DNA of 64,000 bases from Meconema thalassinum (taxonomy: Eukaryota; Arthropoda; Insecta; Orthoptera; Tettigoniidae), in contig OX336391.1 of assembly GCA_946902985.2 (NCBI GenBank), positions 148,193,545-148,257,544 on the forward strand, read 5' to 3'. Every line of letters begins with the position of its first letter. Position 1 is the first letter of the stretch. Shown one piece after another: positions 10,233-22,573 of this stretch. Under the pieces are notes generated by a model, which worked only from the letters and a program-made list of their open reading frames with translations, was not told the DNA's origin and searched no databases. A program made the position numbers and the translations under genes.

Positions 10233-10510
10233 CTCTAGCCCAGGCTGTTCCAGCCGAGCAGCTCGCCCATGAGCAGCTGAGTACTTGCCGCCTTGTGTGA
10301 GTAAACCTGCAATATGCAATACAGCTCTGCTGTAGGGGCTGCCGTTACTAAGCGGTGGATACATCAAGATTGCCATGAAGCGCATGGACTTGTACTATGA
10401 CCTTCGCCTGGCTATCACTCCCAGTTCCTCTCCAACCGTGCTCCGAGCATCACTGCTGAGTACTCGCGTGTACGCATACTCAAACTCGTGGATTTGGAAC
10501 AGCCTGCTAG
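10233..10510. mobile_element. Small TIR element, possibly hAT-type MITE
   Basis: Inverted ends 'ctagcccaggctgttcca' (10234-10251) and 'tggaacagcctgctag' (about 10494-10510) enclose about 260 bp without a coding frame. An inner pair 'gctgagtact' / 'gagtactcgc' is also inverted. 'ctagcc' appears at both outer edges, but no exact 8-bp duplication can be fixed. Family assignment is tentative. Confidence 0.4.
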
Positions 10511-11176
10511 CCCTTTATAGGGCAAAAGACTGGGGGTATAAATTATTATTTTTTTTGCACATTTGTAATTGGGGATGATAGATGAGTAGGAATATGCAAT
10601 TTTATAGGTGTGGATTCAATTTTATGACATATGGGGTGGGAAATTATTGTCCCACTGCCCATACCCGACAGTATGCTTTCTTAAATGGGCAATGGGGTAA
10701 TAATTTTCCACCTCCAAATTACGATGATACTGTGTTTATCACACAATAATGAGGTTTATTTAACATGATATAGTTATACAAAACACACATCACACTCTAT
10801 AATTTTAAAAAACATAACTCCCACGCAACACACTTTTAGTGTGCACAAAAATATAAAAGTGATTTTGGAATGTTAAAAGTTAGTATATTCGAAATATAAT
10901 TCAATAAATTCAAAATAGTATTTACTAAAAACACAGGATATTAATTTAAAAATCTTTACACACCTATCTGGATAATTATTTCCTTTCTAGTTGAAATATA
11001 TTTACTCAAGTGAGCAAAACCATTAACAACATTGTATTTCAATTATATACCAACTTATACAAATCTCCTATCTTCAATTAAGACACCTTCTTCTGTAAAA
11101 CAATGCATTGCATTCACTCAACACAACCGAACTGGCGAGCATGTGCACTGTGGAGACTACTGTGATATATGGTATA
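10511..11176. other. AT-rich, no recognisable feature
   Basis: I saw no coding, repeat-family or RNA signal in this stretch. Confidence 0.5.
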
Positions 11177-11555
11177 CTAGCAGTAGTACCCGGCTTCGCC
11201 CGGTGGAATGATGATAATGTTTTAAGGTCTCCTTAGAAATATAATGGACTTAAAATCTAAGTCATTTGCCCCCAAAGACAATGAGGGAGTAATATCTAGG
11301 TCATTTGCCCTTTTGATAAGGATGATAATAAAAACTACTGTTGAATTGACACGTCAAACTTACAAACTACCGCAATAGAAATACATATTTCAAAATTCAC
11401 AGGCGAGGAAGACTTATTGTGTGTGGTGATTAATGGTGAAATGGGCGTAACATCTACTGTTCTTATGATGAGGATGATAAGGGAAACTACTACCGGTATT
11501 GAATTGACACTTCAACGTATAATGTACACAATGTACTGTAATAAAAATAACTATA

Positions 11556-12068
11556 TGGCGGCTTCGGTGGAGTATTTGGTAGCATGCTGAGCTTCTATGC
11601 CCAAGATAGCGGGTTCAAACCCGGCCGAAGCCGTCGGATATTTTAAGAGCGTTAAAAATCCGTCAGTATGCCTTTCTTCGGAGGGGAAGTAAAGCCGGCG
11701 ATCCCATGTCAGATTTATGGCATGTTAAAGAACCTTCCACTAATTACACCTGTGTGAAGCTAAATTGGATAGGTAAACAACGCTCATAGATGTCTACGTC
11801 CGTTGCCAAGAGCCGACTGCAGTGACGTCTAGTAGCTAAGTTCCGAACTTGGCCTAGTAGTCGTTGACGGTGGCGCTTGGCGGCAAAAGTACGAACTATT
11901 TGAAGAATTCTAAGTTGCAGTTTGTACTCAAATTAAAAAACAGATAACACACACTAATACAGTCATCACAATTTACACCGGTTATCAGACAGATTCTACA
12001 CACACCCAAAGTACACGGGGCTACATGACCGCGTTGTCGCAGCCCCTAAACTTAAGAACCAACCAACC
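11556..12068 (+). repeat. SINE C1, full length, inside the Helitron
   Basis: It has the tRNA-like head with B-box 'gggttcaaacccggcc', the C body and the D-type tail ending ccaaccaacc. The flanks 'aaaaataactat' and 'aaaaataaatat' are a probable target duplication with one mismatch. Confidence 0.85.
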
Positions 12069-12564
12069 AAAAATAAATATTTTAAAAATCACAATCGAGA
12101 AAGACTTTATGCGGCGGTGATTATTGGTATGATGCGCGTAACATCTAGGTCATTTGCACTTATGATGATAATAATAAGGTAATGAAAAAATGACTACTAA
12201 ACGAACATGGTGTTATTTAAAAACTGATATAGGTAATTCAGGTGTCTAGCTTCGATGTCTTCCAAAGTCTCAACCTTATTTTCTGGCTTAGGCCTGTACT
12301 GGATGCGTCTAGTGAAAGAGCGTACTGCTCGGCAAATACAAAGAATATAGGTCCAAGCTGCACGAACCTGAGATGATCGCAGATGATGACGAAATATGGT
12401 GACACACGTTCGGGGTTCCCCGTCCTATACAGATTGACCGGGAATCACTCACTGTTTCGCAACGGCCCTGTGCTGGCATCAGCATAGACAGCAGGAGATA
12501 ACACGGCGGGCTCTGGAAAGTACACTCAAGTCACCTCGCGATGAATCAGCAAGCTATTCTCACA
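12069..12564. other. Helitron interior without recognised coding content
   Basis: Short motifs such as 'cgtaacatctaggtcatttg' repeat the interior near 11290 and 11450, so it belongs to the same element. I see no gene. Confidence 0.45.
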
Positions 12565-12976
12565 ACTGCCCCCCCCCAGGGTCTAACAACTTGTGGGACG
12601 TGGGTTGGCGACCACGGAACCCCAGCTGAGTCTGGCATCGCTTCTACTTCCTGGTGCCGGGCTCATTTCAGTTCTCTTTCCTGTCGGCCTCCCTTGGTCA
12701 ACTCTTGTTCTCTTTCGACCCAGACTGTATTAGGGTATCCGAGGGCTAGGGAGTCTTTCAATTTCCCGCCTTAATTGGCTTTCTCTCATCTTTCCTGATA
12801 CCCTCATTCTTCGAGGGGTCTGCCTTCTTTTCCTTTTCATAATATCTCCTGTCTTCTGCTCAAGGCCCTCAAAGAGGCAGGGTGTGTGTAGACCCACCAC
12901 TTCTGGTACACCCTCAAGGGCTCATGACTGGTGAGTTAGGAAGCTGGCAACCCCGAGGAATTCCTGAGCTACATGC
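12565..12976 (+). repeat. Family H retroposon fragment
   Basis: It is collinear with 44056-44480: 'gtgggttggcgaccacgg', 'attagggtatccgagg', 'gaggcagggtgt', 'ccaccacttctggt' and 'caaccccgag'. It sits at the start of the 128-bp array and ends at 'cctgagct'. Confidence 0.75.
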
Positions 12977-12979
12977 AGG

Positions 12980-14815
12980 GAATGGAGTGATAGGCCTATG
13001 TCAGAAATTTCAAGTGGGCAGTGTTACGCATCGGGTTCCAAAGGGTAAGTATAAACACTTTGTTTTCGATCGGTGAACGATGTAGATTTGTACCAAAGGG
13101 CCTTAATGCGGGAAATGGAGTGGTCTATCCGAAATTTCGAGTGAACAGTGTTACTCGTCGAGTTCCAAACGGTAATTATGTAAAATCTGGTTGAGATCGG
13201 TGAAACTGTGTAGTTTTGTGCCAAGGGCCAAAATGCAGGGAATGGAGTGGCCTGTCCAAATTTTAAAGTGGACAGTGTTACTCATCATCATCATCATCTT
13301 GTACAGTTTCCAGCCCCAGGCTGGGTCTGTTTGGAACATCGGGTTACTCATCGGGTTCCAAAGGGTAAGTATACACATTTTGTTTTCGATCGGTGAACGA
13401 TGTAGATTTGTGCCAAAGGGCCTAAATGCGTGAAATGGAGTGGTCTGTCCGAAATTTCGAGTGGACAGTGTTACTCGTCGAGTTGCAAAGGGTAATTATG
13501 TAAAATCTGGTTGAGATCGGTGAAACGGTGTAGTTTTCTGCCAAAGGGCCAAAAAGCAGGGAATAGTGTGGTCTGTCCGAAATTTAAAGTGAACAGTGTT
13601 ACTTGTCGGGTTCTACGGGTAAGTCTATAAAATTGGGGTCAGATCGGTGAAACGGTGTAGATTTGTGCCAAACAGCCTAAATGCAAGGGATGGAGTGGCC
13701 TCCCCGCAATTTCAAGCAGACAGTGTTAGTCGCAGTGTTCCAAAGGGTAAATATACAAATTTTGGTCGAGATCGGTGAAACGGTGTAGATTTGGGACAAA
13801 GGGCCTAAATGCAGGGAATGGAGTGGTCTGTCCGCAATTTCAAGCAGACAGTGTTACTCGCTGGGTACCAAAGGGTAAGTTTCCGAATATTGGTTCTGAT
13901 CGGTGAAACGGTGTAGATGTGTGCCTAAATGCAGGGAATGGGGTGGTCTGTCCGAAATTTTAAGTGGACAGTGTTACTCGCAGGGTTTCAAAGGGTAAGT
14001 ATACAAAGTTTGGTTCAGATCGGTGAAACGGTGCAGATTTGTGCCAAAGGGCCTAAATGAAGGGGATGGAGTAGCCTCTCCGCAATTTCAAGCAGACAGT
14101 GTTAGTCGCAGTGTTCCAAAGGGTAAATATACAAATTTTGGTTGAGATCGGTGGAACGATGTAGATTTGGGCCAAAGGGCCTAAATGCAGGGAATGGAGT
14201 GGTCTGTCCGCAATTTCAAGCAGACAGTGTTACTCGCAGTGTTCCAAAGGGTAAGTATACACATTTTGGTTCAGATCGGTGAAACAGTGTAGATTTGTGC
14301 AAAAAGGGCCTAAATACAGGGAATGGCGTGGTCTGTCCGAAATTTCAAGCAGACAGTGTTACTAGCAGGGCACCAAAGGGTAAGAATACGAATTTTGGTT
14401 CTGATCGGTGAAACGGTGTAGATTTGGACCAAAGGGCCTAAATGCAGGGAATGGGGTGGTCTGTCCGAAATTTTAAGTGGTCAGTGTTACTCGCAGGGTT
14501 CCAAAGGGTAAATATACAAATTTCGGTTGAGATCGGTGAAACGGTGTGGATTTGGACCAAAGGGCCTAAATGCAGGGAATGGGGTGGTCTGTCCGAAATT
14601 TCAAGTGGACAGTGTTACTCGCAGGGTTCCAAAGGTTAAATATACAACTTTTGGTTCAGATCGGTGAAACGGTGTAGATTTGTGCAAAAGGGCCTAAATG
14701 CAGGGCATGGGGTGGTCTGTCCGAAATTTAATGTTGACAGGGTTACCCGCAGGGTTCCAAAGGGTAAGTATACAAATTTTGGTTCAGATCGGTGAAACGG
14801 TGTAGATTTGTATAC
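12980..14815. repeat. Tandem array, 14 units of about 128 bp
   Basis: The landmark 'gatcggtg' recurs at 13068, 13195, 13388, 13515, 13642, 13770, 13898, 14018, 14146, 14274, 14403, 14531, 14659 and 14787. Spacing is 127-129 bp except for one 193-bp step (a 66-bp insertion) and one 120-bp step. Each unit carries 'ccaaagggcctaaatgcagg' and 'cagtgttactcg'. The array lies in the 5' part of the minus-strand Helitron. Short frames across it are repeat artefacts. Confidence 0.92.
13278..13343 (-). repeat. Micro-insertion: LINE 3' end with GAT tail
   Basis: The minus strand reads 'ccaaacagacccagcctggg', 'gctggaaactgtacaa', then (GAT)n. About 65 bp interrupt one array unit. 'gttactcatcg' at both sides is a probable target duplication. 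Confidence 0.65.
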
Positions 14816-14858
14816 ATAACAGACAGACAGACAGACAAACTTTGTGCTTTATATATAT

Positions 14859-16560
14859 CCACAAGCTAGTTTGAGAAGCTCTATGCAGGAGGAAGTATGT
14901 TTACTCTGAATCGGGTTACAGCCGACGACGACGACGACGACGATACATCAAATTAATGGGTTTTCAATATTTCTGTGCAGCTAGCTTGTGGATGCATGTG
15001 GGACTGCTTGAAATGAAATGGGTGGGAAGATTCTCTCCCTAACACCGTTCTATAAATACATGGTGGGAAGATGATATCCCCACGACCTATACTGTGCCCA
15101 AATCTAGGAATGGGTATTCCAAGTTTCAGACACCTAGATATCAAGGGAAAGGCTGTAGCCGCTTTTGAAAGTTCAGATATTTGAATATCGCGCTACATTG
15201 CTTCGAGAAGCATTTCGAAGAAAATTACCGATAGTTGGATGTCAAGTGACGTAGCGAGTAACAGCAGAGGTGGAGGCTATTTATTGATTAAATAGTTAAC
15301 TATGGAGTAGAGACTTGAGACTGGGATCAGATTACTGGCACGGCCAAATGAAAGAGAATGCAATTAGTATCAAGTAAATCGGACCAGGGATTCAAGAGAT
15401 ATGAGGATTTCTAGATATCAGGCGATGACGCGCGACCCTGACCGTTTTGAATAAAAGCCAGCTGGAGCAGGCATGGTTAGCTCATTCTAACACAAGCACT
15501 TGGCAAGCAAGTTGCATCTACGCTGAGCCAAGGCACATGGTTGCCGTATCTACGCAAAAGTTCTTTTCAAGTCGTGATAGTCACGAGAAGTGCTGCGCTT
15601 CGAGTTGAAACTTAGTAAGTTTCTGGTGAGGAGAATCACTGAGGTGATTGTTTTTCTACAGATATTGGTGGAAATATTTATATTTCAACAAGGACATATG
15701 CTAGACTTTGTCTAGAAAATTGTATTTTGTCACAGTCCAGTAGTAACTTAATACTTGGATGTTTAAATCCATTTCTAGTCAGTTTTCATATTTGTAACTA
15801 GTTAACCACTTCGATCTGTCAGTACACTGAAGACTAGTCTATAACGGTGGCGTTCATTAGTCTACGCAAGGGAAACTGCAGGTTGTCTAGCGCATGGCAG
15901 ATGGTGATATACAAACCATGCCCAGGGAACGATCTTCAGAACAGCCGTTAATTGCTTAGACTGTCAGTGTTTTTCTTGTACTGATGAGATTACAGTGAGT
16001 TATGTTACAACTGACATATCTAAGAAGAGATCACTTAGATCTGACCCTATTTCAACAAACTGTTATGGCTTTGATAGAAGCCCATATTAAAATGGAACCA
16101 CAGTTTATTCAAACGTCGAAAGATACTACCACTATGTCTGACTAGACGAATTGTGGGTCTACAATGGCGGCCGATACAAGGATTATACGTGCTTGTCCGA
16201 TAGGGCATGTCTATGGATAAATCTGGTACAGACCAGGTTTACTACACTTCAAGACCATCAAGAAATGTAAGCCACATTTGAATTATATTATGCCTAGCTA
16301 ATTGGAACAAACTATTTTTCTGCAGATGACCAACACATTTTTTTCGTCGTATTTAAAGCTTGCAATGATTTACGCAAGACTTATTAGAGTTATTCTGAGT
16401 ATTTTCAGCACTCAGAACAGTTTAGGATCGATGACCGAGCATTTCGAAGATTTATTTGAATTTTTCATATTTTAAGGAAACCACGGAAAACCCCCGATGT
16501 AACTGTAAAAGTTAAATTTATTTTTGTTGAGGAATGGATATTTTTTCCATATTCGAAGGT
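14859..16560. other. Unassigned region, possible LTR-like piece
   Basis: It contains a short (ACG)n run at 14924-14942 and an AATAAA at about 15450 close to 'gccagctggagcag'. There is no long frame and no direct-repeat partner in the window. It could be a solo LTR or leader of an unseen element, but I cannot show ends or a target duplication. Confidence 0.3.
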
Positions 16561-16607
16561 TCGAACATGTGGATTCTCACATAATGAGATGATAATTAAA
16601 CATATTT

Positions 16608-16668
16608 AAAATAATAAATAATAATAATAATAATAATCCACTAATAATAATAATAATAATAATAATTT
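16608..16668. repeat. (TAA)n microsatellite, interrupted
   Basis: Two runs of TAA/AAT triplets are separated by 'ccactaa'. Confidence 0.85.
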
Positions 16669-19060
16669 TTATAATTTTTCTAAATAATTCTTGGATATTA
16701 TACTTTCTAATAATCATATGTATTGAGAAAGAGCCTATGAAGTAGTTTAATCATTTCTAGTCTGGAACAGGAGATTTTCCGAAGGAGAGTGGTTAGCGCA
16801 AGCCCGCATTCAACCAACATTTCAGTTCTGGTTGAACAGTTGATATTTGCATTGAGCAAAGTATATTTTTCAGATAACACGGAGAGGCATGAAACGGGAA
16901 GCAAATTATATTTGTATCAAATAGGATATTTTTGTGTTTATATAAAATCATGACGTAAATACACTCGAAAGTGAAATAAAGCTTTTCATAAGTATGGTAA
17001 ATTCACGGGTTGAACTGAATGGTAAAATAAAATAAACTTGTAAGTTTATTAATCTTCCAGTGTTGATAACAAGCAGAGGCTTGATTTATTGTATAAATTT
17101 TGGGAAGATAATTTATGTGTGGAGTAGTTGAATGCCATTCCCAGGTGCGCATGTTAAGTCGCAGGAATGATGGTTTTTTTCGAGCATCAATCAAATAGCA
17201 GGTTCGATGGCTCAGGTTTATAGTAGGAGTATTGAAGCCACACATTTCGTCGTATGAATGACCCGAAGGTTATTTCTTTGAAAACCATCAGTTCTTATTT
17301 CAACCTTGTTTACGAATTCCATTTAGACTTTGATTTTGCTAGAACCCGGATTTGTCATGATAGTAGTTTATTCTTCTTCAGAGGAAGACCTTTGCCGTTG
17401 TTGTTGTAATATTGTGTTCTTACACAAATAAATAGAATGGGCCACTGCCAATTAAAAAAATAATTCTTTAACCACGAATAATTTGAAGGACATTTTCAAT
17501 CCTAGTGCCATGAACTAAATGAATTCATTATAAAACTACAATTCTAATTTCCGCATTCTGTCGAAGAATTGCAAGTTGTGAAAGTTACTAGAAATGGCCA
17601 TAAATATAAATATTTTTTATGATAATGATTCCAAGTGGATAATTGAATAGTTGAATGGTTCAACCATTTATTGATCAAGTTGATGATTCAGAAATCATGT
17701 ATTTTGTTTGGAACTTGAAGTTCAGAATCGAGTCACTTCTCGAATGTTTAATGTCAGAAGAACAATTAATTGTTGTTGTGCTTCGCACAGTTCTTCGATG
17801 CTATGCTCAAGGTCAAATACCTTTCAGATGTTATTAATTTGTGTTAATAATTTGTGTTGCTTCAATGATAATAATATTTTCGACGATATATTTTTGAAAC
17901 TGGAAAAACAAGTGAAAGTTAAAATTCTATAAACATTTATTCTACGAGTGTTAATATCATGTAAATAGTCAAACAGTGATCTACGTTATTTCCAGTATAG
18001 ACAATTAATTTTGAACTGGAATTAAATATTAATAATTTTGGAACACAGTCCACAGGACTATTAATCGGACTTGTGTTTCCAAAAAGATTGTCAAATGTGT
18101 TTGGAAAATGTATGTATATTGTGTGTAAATAAGAGTGTGGATCGCCACACGTGGAGTGATGCTGCTTTGAGCATCTTTGCAGTCAGATTTTAACTTTAAA
18201 ATAAACTGAGATAATTTTACCAGATGTGTTACACCCAATTAAATCTCCTTCTATCCTTATTGTTGCATTGAGCCAAAAATCAGCAAAGCATTTTTTTAAT
18301 TTGATGTCGTTTTTGCGATTTGCTTTAACCCATCTGGCGCTCCGGGATATTTTGACTCTCGTGCTGACTGATTATTGGTAAAATGCATATGTGGTCGTGC
18401 GGACTCCGGTCTAAACGGGCACAATACAGTACGAAAATTTTTATTTCAAGAATTAAAAAAAATCATAAATATCGAAAACAACTATTAAATTCTAAGATAC
18501 AGCCCATAAATGGAGTACAGCTATAAATAAACGATACTAGAAGCCAATATGTCTTAGTAAACACGGGTCCACAAACTTGCCTTTTGCGAGATATCTTAGT
18601 TTAGAATAGGCTATGTGGTGACAAGCCATCACTGATCACTACTAGGTGATCGTCTTATTGGGCCGTACATTTTATCAAACAAACTCAATGACGTACAAGG
18701 ACAACACGTTGACACTTCCTTTAACTACGAGTAAGTACACTGTACACTCATTGCAACATGTAACTGTACCATACTAAGTAAGACGGTTCTTTTTTCTGAT
18801 TCATTATGAGCAACTGCACTTCTACCAAAGTATCTAATAATGTTACATCATGCTGTCTTGGTACATTTTCCTCACTATGATAATGGTTACACACAAAGAA
18901 ATCAGCGGTGGCTGGTAACCATTCAATTGTCACTTATCTCGTCAACGGCTCGTTTGCGGACCCATGTCTACTGATACTTTTTGCTTCTAGTATTAGGTAC
19001 TTACAGCTGTTTCAAATTGCGCTATCAATTATGATACTCCCTATATACGCACGCACAATT
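16669..19060. other. AT-rich region, no recognisable gene
   Basis: Frames are short and unlike known proteins. I saw no SINE, LINE or transposon match. A 'ttaacccatctgg' at 18325 looks like a piggyBac end but has no partner. Confidence 0.5.
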
Positions 19061-19074
19061 TTCTACTCTTGTTG

Positions 19075-19584
19075 TTGGGTGGCTTCGGTGGCGTATTTGG
19101 TAGCATGCTGAGCTTCTATGCCCAAGATCACGGGTTCAAACCCGACAGAAGTCGTCGGATTTTTTAAGAGCGTTAAAATCCCTCAGTATGCCTTCCTTCG
19201 GAAGGGAAGTGAAGCCGGCGGTCCCATGTCATAGATTTATGGCATGAAAAATAACCTTTCCACTAGCTACACTTGTGTGAAGCTAAATTTGCAGGTTAGA
19301 ATTGATAACGCTATATTAGTTGTAACGTTCGCTGCCAGGTGCTGACTGCGATGCCATCTGGCAGGCAAGTCCGTAAGCTAGGTGTCGTGAACGGTAGCAT
19401 TTGGTAGCAAAAGTAGGAACTACTTGAAATTACTGTCTGCAGTCCTTACTTGAATTAAAAACAGATAACACACTCTAATACAGTCATCTCGATTAACAAC
19501 GGTTATCAGGCAGATTCTACACACACCCAAAGTACACGGGGCTACATGACCGCGCAATCGCAGCCCCTAAACTAAGGAACCAAC
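19075..19584 (+). repeat. SINE C1, full length
   Basis: Head, C body and D-type tail are present. It is flanked by the 12-bp duplication ctactcttgttg at 19063-19074 and 19585-19596. Confidence 0.9.
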
Positions 19585-19614
19585 CTACTCTTGTTGCTCA
19601 CCTCTTTTAATGTA

Positions 19615-20044
19615 CGATATTTGGTAACATGCTGAACTGCTGTGCCCAAGATAGCAGGTTCAAACCCGGCCGAAGTCGTCGGATTTTTAAGAGCGTTAAA
19701 ATCCTTCAGTATGCCTTCCTTCGGAGGGGAAGTAAAGCCTGTGGTCCCATGTCATAGATTTATAGCATGTAAAAGATCCTTCCACAGACTAAACTTGTAT
19801 GAAGCTACATTTCTAGGTTAGATTTCGTTGGAACGCTCTATCAAAGTTCCAACGTTCACCATGAGGTATCATTGACATCTGGTATTTGGAACTACTTGAA
19901 GTTGAATGGAACTCGTAGCTCACCCTATGGGTGTGCTCTTGAAGCAGCTACAGCCTCTGGTGAGCCGAACGTGTCCTCGGACACTCCCGGCACTACAAGT
20001 CATAGATAAATAAATAAATAAATAAATAAATACATAAATAAATG
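19615..20044 (+). repeat. SINE C2, slightly 5'-truncated
   Basis: It starts inside the head ('ttggtaacatgctgaactgc'), has B-box 'ggttcaaacccggcc', the C body and the C2 3' end 'cactcccggcact', followed by an ataa repeat tail. Confidence 0.85.
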
Positions 20045-20454
20045 TACTGAATGAAGTATGTGCCTTGGGTGACATTTTAATGAGCTAAACATCTCCAGTA
20101 CAAACGTTCGCTGTATATTACCACACCGGACAAGGTTCATGGAGTAGACCTACATGCTCGGCTACATGTTCGTTATTATGACAAGGGCTGAAGGGCTCTC
20201 TACCTCCCCTCCACCATATCGCCGATGTTGTAAGTGGACCGAGTTATAACAAGCTTTGACTATTATCTCTGACATTACGGCTCAATCAGCAGGACACATA
20301 TCTGCCGTTACTATGGGGAAGAGTTTACCAAGCATTGACGTCCGCACCATCACAGATAACATGGACTCTCCATTCATAGGCTTTAAGAGCAGTGGAGTTC
20401 ATGCTTTTGTGCCCCACTCCCAGATTCCCTTGTCAAGTGAGCTGCCTCTTATTT

Positions 20455-20560
20455 ACACTTATTCAGGTTATCAGACAAATCCTACACACACCCAAGTTCA
20501 TGGGGCTACATGACTACGATGTCGCAAAGCCCCTAAAGAATCATCAACAACAACAACAAA
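20455..20560 (+). repeat. D-type SINE 3' tail
   Basis: 'caggttatcagacaaatcct', 'catggggctacatgac', 'gcaaagcccctaaag' followed by (CAA)n. The sequence upstream (20045-20454) was not assigned. Confidence 0.6.
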
Positions 20561-20614
20561 CCTCCCGGCATAGTGTTTCAATTTTCGCAAACAGAACTAG
20601 AGACTCAATTCGTG

Positions 20615-20800
20615 AATTGCTTGCGTGGTGCAGCGGTAACGTTCTTGCCTTCTGTGCCCAGTTGATATTTGAAGGTTCTTAAATGCGGTGGAACCGTGTC
20701 AGTACATTCACTGGTATGTTAAATATCCCCTTTGGGGCAAAATTCTGGCATCTAAAATCCGCAGTAATCACAATGAACGTAAAACCAATAACGTTATTAT
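20615..20800 (+). repeat. SINE G
   Basis: It has the head 'gcttgcgtggtgcagcggta', an eroded B-box region, and the 3' end 'ggggcaaaattctggcatc' then 'cgtaaaaccaataacgtta', as in the fragment at 34430. Confidence 0.65.
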
Positions 20801-20821
20801 CCTCTGCAAATCTTCACGTTA

Positions 20822-21064
20822 ATCCCCACAACATATTGTAACCGTTGTACAGGTGGATGATACTAGTAACAATACCGCCTTTGTTAATTTGATGGAGCGA
20901 CCTGTCACTGGACTCATGTCCGGCGAATAGGGTGGCAACTCCAGGACCTCCACCTTGTCGACAAATTCCTCACAGAAGCAGCATCGTGACAGCGACCAAT
21001 GCAGTACAAGACAGTCAGTGGATTTGTTTGGAAATGGGGCAGTATCCTGAGCTGCGCAGTGCAA
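20822..21064 (-). pseudogene. mariner transposase C-terminal relic
   Basis: The minus strand reads VEVLELPPYSPDMSPV, the region of the third catalytic Asp in mariner transposases, where the usual form is PYSPD.SP.D. A neighbouring frame gives ARCHDAASVRN before it, equivalent to the ARPH block. The reading frame shifts between these pieces, and downstream a RSI..INKGG-like stretch follows. The N-terminal half is absent. No inverted repeats were found. Confidence 0.5.
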
Positions 21065-21191
21065 GATGAAGATGATGTTCCAGAAGTCTGCGGTACATTG
21101 TGGGATTCACTGTTTGGTTCAGAGAAACTTCATGACGCAGCGTGATACAACGCACAGCGTGCGCTACTAAAGGCATCAGTTTTACCTTATA

Positions 21192-21275
21192 CAGTAGAGT
21201 CTCGATTATTCGACGTAAACTCGACCTGGAGTACGTCGGATCACAGAAAATGTCGGATAATACAGAATGACGTTC
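21192..21275 (+). repeat. pogo/Tigger terminal repeat fragment
   Basis: 'cagtagagtctcgattattc', 'gacgtaaactcgacc' and 'aaaatgtcggataatacag' follow a TA. They resemble the CAGTAGAGTCTCGATTATCC-type ends of Tigger elements. I found no opposite end. Confidence 0.45.
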
Positions 21276-21930
21276 AAGATGAACTAATAGATGGCTATAC
21301 TGTAGACTATTACTAAAACAATGTCATGTTTTGAGTACTCTATTTACTGAATTATCAATTCAATTGTACATGCCGTCAGGGCCAGATTTAAGTGTATGCC
21401 GCCTATAGGCTTAAGTCCATTTACCGCCCCCTCAATAGTTCATATTTACTTAATACATTTTGTTTTATACAACAAAAGGATAGAGTTCATTGGCGTTTTT
21501 ATCTTTTTTAAACATAAAGTTAATTTAGTTTAGATAAAACTACAAATTTAATGGCTTACATAATAAATGTTATAATGAGTTATCTACTTGTTTTCTTTTT
21601 TTTTACTTCCTTTAAGATTCGTTAAAAATGAAATGGGTTTCGAACTTAATTAATGAATTTGTTCTTGGAGATCAGTGATCACTATTTTACACATTTTTAT
21701 ATTTTAATGCTAATGACTATCTTTTGCGTAATTGAAGAACTTTATACTTCTTATAAAGACCATTTTTCGCCTTCACACGAACGTGAGAAAATGCGTTATC
21801 ATCATCTAACATGGAGCTTGTGTTCATTGTGTGATGAAAATAGCTTACAGCTAGTATCTTTAGAACAGAATTGATCAACATTTGTTTGTTCTTAGTTTCT
21901 TCTCCTGAGCTTGTTGGCGTTTAAAGCATA
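21276..21930. other. No recognisable gene
   Basis: AT-rich. 21383-21440 ('gccgcctataggcttaag') looks like part of another dispersed repeat, which I could not name. Confidence 0.4.
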
Positions 21931-21933
21931 TTC

Positions 21934-22346
21934 CCTTCAGTATGCCTTCCTTCGGAGGGGAAGTAACGCCGGCGGTTCCATGTCATAGATTTATGGCATG
22001 TTAAAGAACCTTCCACTAATTACACCTGTGTCAAGCTAAATTACATATAGGTAAACATTTGACTAACGTTCTTAGCTTCCTTCGTTCGTCGTCAAGAGCC
22101 GACTGCGGTGGCATCTGGTAACTAAGTTCTGAACTAGTTGGTCGTTGACGGTGGCGTTTGGCGGCAAAAGTAGGAGAAAAATTTAAATGTCTGCAGTCCT
22201 TACTTGAATTAAAACAGATAACACACACTAATACAGTCATCACAATTAACACCGCTTATCAGACAGATTCTACACACACCCAAAGTACACGGTGCTACAT
22301 GACCGCGTTGTCGCAGCCCCTGAACTGAGGAACCAACCAACCAAAA
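21934..22346 (+). repeat. SINE C1, 5'-truncated
   Basis: It begins at 'cagtatgccttccttcggag', lacks the tRNA-like head, and runs through the D-type tail to ccaaccaacc. Confidence 0.85.
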
Positions 22347-22375
22347 GCATATTCGATGATACATGGGATTGCTCA

Positions 22376-22462
22376 CAGCCGGCCCCGTGGTGATGGGGTA
22401 ACGCGCCTGCCTCTCTCCCGGAGGGCTGGAATGGGGTGCACTCAACCTCGTGAGGACAATGG
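22376..22462 (+). repeat. D-type SINE head fragment
   Basis: 'ggccccgtggtgatggggta' then 'gcctgcctctctcccgga' is a tRNA-like head with an A-box-like block. The B box is degenerate. Confidence 0.5.
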
Positions 22463-22573
22463 AGTAGCTTATTTACTCGTGTCAGGAACAAAAATATTAC
22501 ATAAGAAATTATGTACAAAATGGGCAACACATATGACAAAACTTGAACATTTAAGGTTCTAAATAATGCTTGA

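Larger units (their letters stand above)
11177..14858 (-). mobile_element. Non-autonomous Helitron, minus strand
   Basis: Read on the minus strand, the 3' end is 'ccaccgggcgaagccgggta' then 'ctactgCTAG', with host T next. That is a GC hairpin followed by CTRR, as in Helitrons, and it nearly equals the 3' end of the complete Helitron at 60610-61169. The 5' end on the minus strand, 'atatatataaagcacaaag' then (TGTC)n, resembles Helitron 5' ends, but the initial TC is not intact, so about 14858 is approximate. No Rep/helicase frame is present. It contains a SINE C1, a family H fragment, a 14-unit tandem array and a tiny LINE insertion. Confidence 0.7.

Noticed and set aside
12980..14815. CRISPR-like array
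   Set aside because: Units are continuous 128-bp tandem repeats without unique spacers, in an animal genome.
18325..18350. TTAACCCATCTGG as a piggyBac end
   Set aside because: No inverted partner followed by TTAA was found nearby, and no transposase fragment.
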